Source: Atrina japonica
Lineage: Eukaryota; Mollusca; Bivalvia; Pterioida; Pinnidae
Assembly: GCA_030159075.1 (NCBI GenBank)
Contig: BROG01000810.1
Location: forward strand, 236,159 to 300,158
Direction: 5' to 3'
Length of the DNA: 64,000 nt
A program made the translations under genes and the position numbers. The notes under the pieces were generated by a model. That model was given only the letters and a program-made list of their open reading frames with translations, made no database searches and was not told the origin of the DNA. Below, piece by piece: positions 13,901 to 22,930 of this stretch; positions within the stretch are counted from its first letter, which is position 1, and every line of letters starts with the position of its first letter.

Positions 13901-16900
13901 AAAAGCTTATTTCATTTTGGTGGAAATTATCGGGTCGACCCTTATGGGAGTTATTTCCCCTTTTAAGTGGATTTTTCATGTTTTTGACATTATCTTGAAA
14001 AGTATAATAGCTAGAGTAAAAGTGTAAGAAGCATGTTCAAAACACGCAAAAGTCAATATGGCCGAAATTGTCAGGTCACCCTTATGGGAGTTATTTCCCC
14101 TTTTTTGTGGATTTTTCATGTTTTTGGATGTTTTTGACATTATCTTGAAAAGTGTAATAGTTGGAATAAAAGTGTAAGAAGCAAAAATGTTCAGCACGCA
14201 AAGATCTACAAAAAAGTCAACAGGGCAGTTATTGTCATGTTAGTGCTGATGGGAGCTAATTATGTGTTCTGCTCAGGTGACCGTCAAGGCCCATGGGGCC
14301 TTTTGTGTACAAATGTTGTATATTTCTGTGAAAAAATAAATTACAAAATAGTTACATGTACTTTGAGAGGAGATATAATTACACTGTAAATGGAACAATA
14401 TATTTGTGAATGTTCAAAATCTGAATTTTTTGTTTCATGTTGTCATGGTCATTTACCTCAGTAGAATCCATTATTTTCAGGGTTTGATGAATTAATGACA
14501 TTTTGATTCCACTTACTTCTGACATTTTTAGGAGACAAAATTGTTCTGAAGAAGAGTATAGAGAAGTTATTGTCAGGATCATCACTTCTGGGTTTTGTTG
14601 TAGCAGAAAATACAGAACACTTAATTCAAAAGTTCATTGAGAAGAGTTCAGGAAATGAGACTTATATCTTGTCTTGACTTCTGTACTGCCGAATCCTGCA
14701 CACTCAGCCATAGCATATTTAGAACATTATTGCTATGCTCAGTGACAGGAGATTTTGTTACACTGTGTAATATGACTGTTTACATCTATCATTCAATTCC
14801 TCATTTTATTATTTTTTAAAAATCCTATTTCACTCAAGTGTGAAGACCTCTTCAACCAATGAAGTTTGAGCTTTTGAATGATCTGCCCTGGGTTTTTTTT
14901 CTGTGTTTGTTCTTTTTTTTTTTGTCTCACAACTTCTACACTTCTGACATATTTCTGACATTAATCAAAAAGCTAACTGACATATACTTTTCTATTTTTA
15001 GCGATAGAAAGTGAAAAGAGAGAAACAAACCTGAGGAATTCTATCAGTGAATTTGATAAAAAGGAACTGAAGCATGCAGATGTGGTAGAAAAGATCAAAT
15101 TACCAAGCAAAGAAGGTAAATTTTCCTTAGCTATATGGTCTATATTCAGTTGATAGAAACCACACAGTATAGATAATAAAGGAAATTATACACATGAATT
15201 TTGGTCAAATTGAGAATCAAATATTGGTGTCAGCAATTTGGTTAAGCTATTGTGTTAAGATCTGTAGAGAGAAAATTGTTCAAAGTATCATGTTGTAACT
15301 TCATATGATGATAGAACAAGATGACATTAGCTGCTTATGACCTTTGTTTTACCTTGACCTTCACCAACCTTGAAATTCAAATATTACATTATTACTTAGG
15401 AATTCAGCCATACCACCTTTAGTGATTTATTGTTTACTTTTATGATGCTGTGTGTTCAGACTTATAAGTTCCCTAACGGTAAAACCAGGGGGTCTGTAGG
15501 TTTTGTCTCTGTCAGTCCATTCAGTTCAGTTTTTATGTCACCTGAGCCAAAGGCTGAGGGTGACCTATTGCGATCGTCTTTTGTCTGTCGTTGCGATCGT
15601 CTTTTGTCTGTCGTTGCCCGTCGTTAACATTTACACATTTTTGACTTCTTCTCAAGAACCAGTGAACCAATTTTCACCAAACTTGGCATGTATCATCCCC
15701 ATGTGAAGCCGCATAAAGTTTGCGAATGAAAAGGGGCTAGCTCCCATAGGGAAATCTTCTTCTAATGAACCAATGATCAGATGACTTTCAAATTTTATAT
15801 GCAGGATTGCTAAGTCAATCTGTACAAAGTTTGCAAATGAAAATGAAATTTGTTGATAAACAAGCCACTAGGGGGCGCTTCAGTAATGCAGGGTACAGTT
15901 GTACAACAAATTGTTTAATAACTCAAAACTGATCAACTTTTTGTATAGAAAGATGTATGAGAAAGTTGTTATGAATTATCTAAGGATCATTTTGACAAAA
16001 TTTCAAGGTCATGGGGTCAAAGATCAAGGTCACAGACATCAAAGTAAATGGAAAATATGTTCTTTTTGGACCAAACATGGCTTTCAATGCTAAAAATAGA
16101 ACAAATGCATCAGCAATTTTTTTTTATTTAATACATGTATCTCCAAAATTATTAAAGCTTGAGGAAAAACTGTTACCCTAATATGAGTGGCTTCCAAAAA
16201 ATCTATGAATATTTGATTTTGGTGGAAATTGTCTGGTCGGACCTTATGTGAGTTATTTTCCCTTTTTTGTGGATTTTTCATGTTTTTGGATGTTTTTTGA
16301 CATTATCTTGAAAAGTATAATAGCTAGAGTAAAAGTGAAACAGGCAAAAATGTTCAGCATGCAAAGATCTACAAAAAAGTCAATGAGGCCGAAACTGTTA
16401 GGTCACCCCTTATGGGAGTTATTTCCCCTTTTACGTGGATTTTTCATGGTTTTAACATTATCTTGAAAAGTATAATAGCTAAAGTAAAAGTGAAACAGGC
16501 AAAAATGTTCAGCATTCAAAGATCTACAAAAAAGTCAATGAGGCCGAAACTGTTAGGTCACCCCTTATGGGAGTTATTTCCCCTTTTAAGTGGATTTTTC
16601 ATGGTTTTAACATTATCTTGAAAAGTATAATAGCTAGAGTAAAAGTGAAACAGGCAAAAATGTTCAGCACGCAAAGATCTACACAAAGGTAAATTAGACC
16701 GAAACTCTCAGGTCACCCCTTATGGGAGTTATTTCCCCTTTTAAGTGGATTTTTCATGTTTTTGGATGTGTTTTGCCATTATCTTGGAAAGTATAATAGC
16801 CAGAGTAAAAGTGAAAGAAACAAATATGTTCAGCAATGAAAGATCTACAAAAAATTCAATTAGACCAAAATTGTCAGGATTTCCCTTATGGGAGTTATTC

Positions 16901-18429
16901 TCCCTTTTTGTGGATTTTTCATGTTTTTGGATGTTTTTTAATATTATCTCAAAAAGTATAATAGCTAGAGTAAAAGTGAAAAAATAAAAAATGTTTAGCA
17001 TGCAAAGATCTACAAAAGAGTCAATTAGGCTCAAATTGTCAGGTCACCCCTTATTGGAGCTATTTCCCCTTTTAAGTGGATTTTTCATGTTTTTGGATGT
17101 TTTTTGACATTATCTTGAAAAGTATAATAACTAAAGCAAAAATGTTCAGCATGCAAAGATGTGCAAAAAAGTGAAGAAGGTAAAAATTGTTGGGTTGCCC
17201 GTTATTGGAGTTATTTCCCCTTTTTGTGGATTTTTCATGTTTTTGGATGTTTTTTGACATTATCTTGAAAAGTATAATAACTAAAGCAAAAATGTTCAGC
17301 ATGCAAAGATGTGCAAAAAAGTGAAGAAGGTAAAAATTGTTGGGTTGCCCGTTATTGGAGTTATTTTCTCTTTTTGTGGATTTTTCATGTTTTTGGATGT
17401 TTTTTGACATTATCTTGAAAAGTTTAATAGCTGGAGTAAAAGTGAAAAAATAAAAAATGTTCAGCACGCAAAGATCTACAAAAAAAGTCAATTAGACCGA
17501 AATTGTCAGGTTCTCCCTTATAGGAGTTATTCCCCTTTTTGTGGATTTTTCATGTTTTGAATGTTTTTTGACATTATCTTGAAAAGTATAATAACTAAAG
17601 CAAAAATGTTCAGCATGCAAAGATGTGCAAAAAAGTGAAGAAGGTAAAAATTGTTGGGTTGCCCGTTATTGGAGTTATTTCCCCTTTTTGTGGATTTTTC
17701 ATATTTTTGGATGTTTTTTGACATTATCTAGTAAAAGTGAAAGAAGCAAAAATGTTCACCAGCAATGATCTACAAAAAAGTCAGAAAGATAAAAATTGTC
17801 AGGTCACCCGTTATGGGAGTTATTTCCCCTTTTTGTGGATTTTTCATGTTTATTGATGTTTTTTTGACATTATCTTGAAAAGTATAACAGCTAGAGTAAA
17901 AGTGAAAGCAACAAAAAAATGTTTAGCACACAAAGATCTACAAAAAAGTCAAATTGGCCGAAATTGTCAGGTCAACCCTTATGGGAGTTATTTCCCCTTT
18001 TAAGTGGATTTTTCATGTTTGTGGATGCTTTTTGACATTGAAAAGTATAATAGCTAGAGTAAAAGAGAAAAAGCAAAAATGTTCAGCATGCAGTTATCAT
18101 CATGTCAGTGCTCATGGGGAGTTAATCATGTTCTGCTCAGGTGACCGTCAAGGCCCATCGGACCTCTTGTTTGTTAAAGTTTTGTAATTGTTCACTGTTC
18201 AGTTAATAACAGTTTTGCAGGTAAGGGACATTATGCCCAGAATGCTTCTTAATAATGGTTTTGCAGGTATGGAGATTCTTGTTCATTTTATCATGTGAAT
18301 TGTTTTTTTTTTTTCTTGAAGTGTTTTAGAGTAATCTCCCTTGACTTTAAAGTTCATGGCTTTATGAAGGTTCTTGTTTATATTCTAGACATAGCTGAAG
18401 AGAAGGCTGCAGGAGGAGACAGCAAGTAA
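4845..18429 (+). CDS. Multi-repeat beta-thymosin protein (3' part of gene; exons 4845-4958, 7905-8018, 15002-15115, 18389-18429)
   Basis: Beta-thymosin/WH2-type repeats bind actin monomers and, in multi-repeat invertebrate proteins, control actin assembly in the cytosol. Three consecutive exons each code one 38-residue repeat with the family pattern: an EK-rich amphipathic start, an ISEFDK or LPDFDK helix, then the actin-binding stretch (LRTANTQEKNPLP, LKHAETVEKNQLP and LKHADVVEKIKLP). Every repeat exon is 114 bp with phase-1 acceptor and donor, so any exon can be lost or added without a frame change. The last exon codes DIAEEKAAGGDSK and the stop. The first visible exon needs an upstream exon ending in phase 1. 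I found no earlier repeat or start codon in the first 4.8 kb, so the gene starts outside the window or in an exon I could not recognise. Introns carry many minisatellites and MITEs. The identification is strong; the number of repeats in the full protein is unknown. Confidence 0.88.
5311..5560 (+). mobile_element. SINE copy 1, flanked by an 11-bp target-site duplication
   Basis: The body contains the block ccgaggtcccgtgtcacag and a 3' tail ending ttgagtgggacgttaaacaa then caataaaca. It is flanked on both sides by aactaacatac (5300-5310 and 5560-5570), a direct sign of insertion. Two minus-strand relatives lie at 27,721-28,005 and about 37,940-38,222. The tRNA-like head is partly degraded. The class resembles known mollusc tRNA-derived SINEs, but I could not name the family. 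Confidence 0.85.
5858..6465. repeat. 23-bp minisatellite
   Basis: About 26 copies of a 23-bp unit, tgtaacccaggccttcctgt plus aaa, with variants ccctggtcttcttg and atatg. The 206-codon minus-strand frame across it cycles through the three frames of the unit and is an artefact. Confidence 0.9.
6670..7165. repeat. 35-bp minisatellite
   Basis: About 13-14 copies of a 35-bp unit built on cctgctacctcattttacct and gtagtgttttctgtc. The last two units are diverged. It lies in the intron between thymosin exons A and B. Confidence 0.9.
7667..7834. repeat. Foldback (MITE-like) element, about 60-bp arms
   Basis: The left arm (agaatatttaccaatttgttgtg... to gaagcagaag) is the imperfect reverse complement of the right arm (cttctgcccggcacaatg... 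to caaatattct). The loop is short. It lies about 70 bp upstream of thymosin exon B, so its hairpin would be in the pre-mRNA close to the acceptor. Confidence 0.7.
7905..8018 (+). CDS. Beta-thymosin repeat exon B
   Basis: The acceptor AG is at 7903-7904 and the donor gtttgc at 8019. The exon codes VIGREKHEVELRN, the helix CLPDFDKSTL and LKHAETVEKNQLP. It is 114 bp, phase 1 to phase 1. A second AG at 7909-7910 would give a product two codons shorter; the first is preferred because it reproduces the V-I-G start of exon A. Confidence 0.87.
8204..8391. repeat. 47-bp tandem repeat, 4 copies
   Basis: Four tandem copies of a 47-bp unit beginning ggcaagagcaaaactcatag, in the intron after thymosin exon B. 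Confidence 0.85.
8541..8720. mobile_element. TA-flanked MITE, 180 bp
   Basis: The ends are CAGTTGAACCCAAATATAT and, reversed, CAGCTGAAGCCACTTATAT, each flanked by TA. They match the end pattern of the CAGTGGAAC MITE family. Confidence 0.65.
8985..11830. repeat. 69-bp satellite passing into a 68-bp subfamily
   Basis: About 41 tandem copies. From about 9040 to 10,850 the unit is 69 bp (gacaatggttgtgacaaagt, gagtctcaaatactc, ggtgtacatcttacagaaac, gtattatagactgt). From about 10,880 to 11,760 it is 68 bp (gatgaagtcactcaagtact and catgtattactgactgttac). The 69-bp unit has no stop in several frames on either strand, which gives a 361-codon minus frame and a 177-codon plus frame; neither is a gene. 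Confidence 0.93.
11831..12661. other. Intronic AT-rich sequence, nothing recognised
   Basis: Thymosin intron. Around 12,490-12,570 a fragment resembling the 'ctgcaccataaacttgagaa' inverted-repeat element of about 38,240-38,390 can be seen. No coding exon is supported. Confidence 0.5.
12662..14305. mobile_element. Large dispersed element with tandem core, copy 1
   Basis: It starts with TCACCTGAG followed by ccaatagctcagggtgacct and ends with the inverse CTCAGGTGA followed by ccgtcaaggcccat. After a unique left arm (cttctcaagaaccagtggac and ttttaaccaaacttaac) it carries core units of about 150-175 bp containing gggagttatttccccttttt, tggatttttcatgtttttgg and aaagatctacaaaaaagtca. No protein was found, so it is probably non-autonomous. 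The layout (two arms around tandem core units) resembles bivalve 'pearl'-type elements, but the assignment is tentative. Confidence 0.7.
14306..15001. other. Thymosin intron, no gene seen
   Basis: The short open frames here have no recognisable domain. A T-rich tract at about 14,890-14,925 and ttctatttttag lead into exon C. Confidence 0.5.
15002..15115 (+). CDS. Beta-thymosin repeat exon C
   Basis: The acceptor is ctatttttag ending at 15,001 and the donor gtaaat at 15,116. The exon codes AIESEKRETNLRN, the helix SISEFDKKEL and LKHADVVEKIKLP. It is 114 bp, phase 1 to phase 1, like exons A and B. Confidence 0.88.
15536..18172. mobile_element. Large dispersed element with tandem core, copy 2
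   Basis: It has the same left arm as copy 1 (TCACCTGAGCCAAAGGCTGA) and the same right end (CTCAGGTGACCGTCAAGGCC). A gcgatcgtcttttgtctgtc block is duplicated at 15,578-15,620. The core holds about 11 units from about 16,225 to 18,080. Some are longer-period duplicates: the block around 17,100-17,210 recurs nearly exactly at 17,235-17,350 and 17,550-17,665. Confidence 0.75.
18389..18429 (+). CDS. Terminal coding exon of the beta-thymosin gene
   Basis: The acceptor is ttatattctag ending at 18,388. The reading frame follows phase 1 from exon C and gives D-I-A-E-E-K-A-A-G-G-D-S-K and stop TAA. The acidic start continues the pattern of a following repeat head that is cut short. Confidence 0.85.
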
Positions 18430-20300
18430 TAGCCTGAAGGAGAATAAGCTCTGTTAAAGCCACTGAACATTGACCAATCAAATTCTTTCATTGACATTTT
18501 GAATGTAGAAGTAAATGTGCAGAAATGTCTTGATTGGTCAAATTATAAGTATGCAGACATAAGGTAAACATTAGGTGAATGGTGTAAATCTATAGATATT
18601 TTGTGTTAGTACTGCTTACTGCTGGAAATAAGAATACGAATGAAAATCAGGGACATAAAATGTATGTTGGGGAGGGAAATGAGGTTCTGCAGAGGGAATG
18701 CAATGCTCTAGATTTTTTGTTGCAGATGACTTACATCAGTACAATTCATTTAAATTATGTGGACTATTAGGAAAATAATGAGACTGACAAAGTCAAGTAA
18801 GAACATTTTCACAGTATGAAATACACAACATCATTTGCCATCACATTGTGTTGTTACATATCTAAAATTTAGCCCAGGGTACATCTGGCAAAGATATGAC
18901 CTCTTCATGTTCACAATGTATGTTTATATAAAAGTAATCTTTGTAATATGCTCAGAAATGATCATTCTTTGTCCACTTATCTATATTAGTTTATTTTTCT
19001 GTCATATTCTGTAATGGTGATATTTTAGGATTTGGAGAAGTAACAAAAATCTGATTGTTCTGTGATTATCAATGCTTTTAGAAGAACATGTTATGACCTT
19101 ATAAAGCAGTATACCTTGTGTCTGCAGACTTGTAAACTCCCATTGTAAATAGCACATAAAGCAATACAATTTCTTGTTGATGTATTTTATAAGCATCTTT
19201 TCTATATAACCACTGTAAGATATTACACAAATAATGATGTATTAACTTGCAATTTCAAATGTGCCTTTTTATTGATACAAGAAGTATTAATGTGAAACAG
19301 TTGAAAATTAAATATGGAGACAGTACATTTCTGCTTATATGTCATGTTCTAATGTCATAATTCCATTTAGCTAGTCTTACCAAATGTGATATAATTGGAA
19401 TAAGCATTTACTGCAGTTACTGTTATAAGCAAATGGAACATTTCCTCCCAGACATTGAAGTAAGACATGACATTGGCGCTGTGGATTGAAGAGATTCTGT
19501 TGATCTGTTTATCTATTCTAGTATCTTTAACATTTTGTTTGTGAGATTAACTGAATGTTGCCAATTCATTTTGTAATTATATATAAAAATTATATATTTT
19601 TGCAAATTTGTTAAAAAAAAAAATGAAAGTGCATTCTTAGCATTGTCAGTATTTGTTATACATTGTACTTATTTTTAAAGACCATATGAATTGGAAACAA
19701 ACAGAAATGATAAATTTATATCATCTTGTCAATAATTTTTTTCTATTAATCATTCATATCAGGAAATTTAAGTATAAACTAAAGATATTAATACTGTATT
19801 CAACCCAATAATCGTCCAGGGCGCTACAAAAGTTGCGAAAAAGGAGTGAGTGCTTATTTGGACCAATTAATAGTCATACTGATGTAAATGAGTTTTTATA
19901 AGGTATGGTGGTAAATTTGCTGTAGTTAATACTGAGGACACCTATCAACATTCTTGTGTTTCTGGTCTATATTTCCTTGTCTACCAGCTAGAAAACCTAC
20001 CTGACTGTATGTGAAAAAAAGGGAGGGACACTTATTGGGTCGAATACGGTAATATCTTTTTATGTTATGATCGCCTTTTGGGAGGGGGGATTTTTTATTC
20101 AGTTTTTTAAAAATAATCTGATATTCAGTACACTTAAACTGAAATGATATTATTTTCCTATTACTGGTAGTCTTTAAGAATATTCACTAGGTTTGATATA
20201 TTTTGCTAATAAAAGCATTAGAAAAGGTGTTATTAGATATGTATGTCAGCAATGCTTTAGGTACATGATTTCACAAATAAAGATTTACTAAAAGTGTTTG
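18430..20300 (+). other. Probable 3' UTR of the beta-thymosin gene
   Basis: AT-rich sequence with no exon-like frame. AATAAA occurs at 20,276-20,281, and ctaataaaagc lies about 70 bp earlier. The UTR length of about 1.9 kb is inferred. Confidence 0.5.
20276..20281 (+). promoter_or_regulatory. Candidate polyadenylation signal (thymosin gene)
   Basis: Canonical AATAAA followed within 30 bp by a T/GT-rich stretch (gtgtttgttgtttttc), as expected for a cleavage site. Confidence 0.45.
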
Positions 20301-20400
20301 TTGTTTTTCTTTTTATAGAATAGACCAGCTAAGATAATACTCTTTTGAATTGTTGACTAACTGTTGTTTTAAAAACAAAGTAAAAATGAAGAAGTACAAA

Positions 20401-20690
20401 TTAATAATTGAAACTCAAGTCCATTATAACACGACGAATTAGACGTGCAAATGGTCTTAACGTGAAGAACAATTGCGAATCCCAAACAGGATAGGACCAG
20501 GTGTCGGGAAAGGAGTCAGCGTCCTCTGCTGGCATACCACACCCGTCGCAAATGTTCCATGGAAACCTTCCTAGTTCAAATTGGGTGAAAAGGTCAAGAT
20601 CAGTCTTTATCCTGGTGAAATGCATTTGTTTCCCAGATTGGAGATGGACTGGAAATTTGACCGCATTGAGGTTAGTCATGAGTTAAAAAG
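20401..20690. repeat. Dispersed repeat R2, copy 1
   Basis: Contains ggataggaccaggtgtcggg and ggagtcagcgtcctctgc. A related copy in the same orientation lies at 60,241-60,400. The minus frame of 92 codons (PAEDADSFPDTWSYPVWDS) is repeat-borne: the second copy carries the related PAEEADSFRTPGPILF. It may be a relic of an element's protein but is not a host gene. Confidence 0.6.
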
Positions 20691-20716
20691 ACATTAGCTG
20701 TGTTTAGCAAAAAATC

Positions 20717-21540
20717 ATTTTCGATTTTTTAGCTCAACTGGGCCAAAGGTAATAAACTTTTCATGTTTTCGACTTCTTCTCTGAAACCACTGAAGGGATT
20801 TTGATGAAACTTGACAGGAAGCAAGTGCTTGAGGTCCTGTAGTTCGTAGGTTTTAGCCAGATTGACCCTGGGGTAGAATAAGTCCCAAAAGGTACTCCTC
20901 TTTAAAAATCTTCTCCAGAACCGCTGCTTGAATTTAAAAAACGTATTGTTTCTGAGTGATCTACATGGATGTATGATTCAAGTTTGTATTTTCATAGAAA
21001 TTGGAATATGAATTGTTTACGCGTTTTTGAGGTGCAAGAATTTTGCCGAAATTTAATTTCTAGAATTTTTTAAGACTGCAAAAAAAGGGGGGTGCATTTT
21101 TCTCATCATCAGCTTTTGTTTCAAAACCACTGAAGGAATTTTGACAGGAAGCAATTGCTCAAGATCCTTTACCAAGTTTATAGTTTTCAGCCAGATCGTC
21201 CTGGGGTTGGTCAAAATAGGTCCCATAAGCTATCCCTCTTTAAAAATCTTTTTCTCCAGAACTGCTGCTTGAATTGAAAGTGGATTGTTTCTGGGTTATC
21301 TACATGGATTTATGATTCAAGTTTGTATTGTTTCAGACTTTGTCATTTTCATTCATTTTTGCATGATTTCTTCAATTATCTTCCCTTGCATTCACAATGA
21401 TACATTAAAGTGTTTTACTTGTATATAGGTGAAGAAATGTTTAGTGCAAGAATTTTGCCGAAATATTATTTCTTGAATATATTATGAATTTCTTAAAACA
21501 GCAATAGTTATGTTTCTTGGCCAGGTCAACCTACATGTAC
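20717..21540. repeat. Dispersed repeat with two internal copies
   Basis: Two diverged tandem halves (about 20,760-21,000 and 21,100-21,360) share ccactgaaggaattttga, aatcttctccagaaccgctg and tctacatggatttatgattc. The layout recalls the arms of the large tandem-core element, but the sequence differs. Confidence 0.6.
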
Positions 21541-21799
21541 ATATTCTTCTTGGTCTTCTTTCTACATTTGTAGATAGTTCTCAGGTGAGTGATTGAGGCC
21601 CTTTACTACTTGTACTTGATGTTTAATAACAAATAAGGGCTTTACACAGGCATAAACAATTTAATATATATTGTGATAGAAAGGTCGGGTGCAGTGTGGA
21701 ATGCATATACAAATAGTAATTTCCAAAGTGTGTGTCTGGAGCAATTCAAATTCACACATCCCTTTATGCCAAATGCGACGATTTCAATTTCCATATCAC

Positions 21800-22930
21800 G
21801 AACTTCCGGGACAGAGTGATGCCGTGAGATTAGTCAGTCTCTGAAAAACTAGATATCCCATGATTCCATAGCCATGATGGCTACCCTTCCTATACTTCCT
21901 GTTTCACTACTGACCCTCCCTCTCTGGTGTAGTGCATACAGTCCATATAGAGTAATATCCCTTTTGTTGCATCCCTATAGTCTACACAGAGTAATCTCTC
22001 TTTGTTCCACCTATACAGAGTGATGTTTGACCTATAGAGTCTATGCACAGTGATCTCCCCTTTGTTCCACCTATAGAGGCTATACAGAGTGATCTCCCTT
22101 TTGTTCTATCCCTACAGTCTATACACAGTGATCTCCCCATTTGTCCCATCTCTACAGTCTATACAGAGTGATCTCCCCTTTGTCCCATCCATACAGACTA
22201 TACAGAGTGATCTCCCTTTGTCCCACCTATAGAGTCTATACAGAGTGATCTCTCTTTGAACATACTCATAAACTCTGAGTCTTAGTACAAGGTAACATGT
22301 TCAAGCTTGACTCACGGTTGCGAGCACGGCCTACCGCTTCCCGCGCTTGCGCACTTGATACAGGACTCACCGACTGTGGCGACACCTACTGCTGATTCAC
22401 TCCAGTTTCGGTTCTAAAAATAGATTCACTCTTAACCCAAAACTGGAAAAACCCAACTTCAATCTTTAGTCGTTGACCTCTCGTGAACTCATGTGACCCG
22501 ACCTCTTGTAACGAAGGCTTTCATTGGCTCGTTATCCAATATGGCCGCCCCCACAACTTTCCACTTCCGGTCATAGACACGCCCCCGAACTCAACGATTG
22601 GCTCTTTCTACATGGCAACATGACCTCACTTCCGGTATGACGCACTTCCGGTTATGACGTCACAGTCAGCTCTATGGCGTGCCTTTTCAAATTAACCAAT
22701 CAGAAGCCATGATTCTGATGACGTCATCAAAAAACCGTTAAAGCGCCGCCTATGGCGGAAAATTTGAAACTGCGCGCCATGGAGCTACTTATAACTACTA
22801 AGCACCACATTTGAGTTACAGAAAGAAAAAATATCCTTGGGTGCGATGAATCAATATCCCAAAATCGGTTGGAGCTTATTGATTCATTCCACCCTCGGCA
22901 GATATTTTTCTATCTGGAACTCAAAGTGGA
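21800..22930. repeat. Dispersed repeat R3, copy 1, with ~40-bp tandem core
   Basis: Contains gccgtgagattagtcag, tagatatcccatgattcc, a tandem series on tatacagagtgatctccc (about 21,935-22,260), ctcgcgcttgcgcactt-like and cacttccggtatgac blocks. It is matched at length by 62,380-63,310. It is unusually GC-rich at 22,310-22,790 compared with its surroundings. Confidence 0.75.

Noticed and set aside
16741..17724. Minus-strand frames rich in 'MLNIFA' and 'IQKHEKST'
   Set aside because: They recur with each core unit of the dispersed element and are not conserved as proteins.
20401..20679. 92-codon minus ORF as a host gene
   Set aside because: The same reading (PAEDADSF-like) recurs in a second dispersed copy at 60 kb, so it belongs to a repeat.
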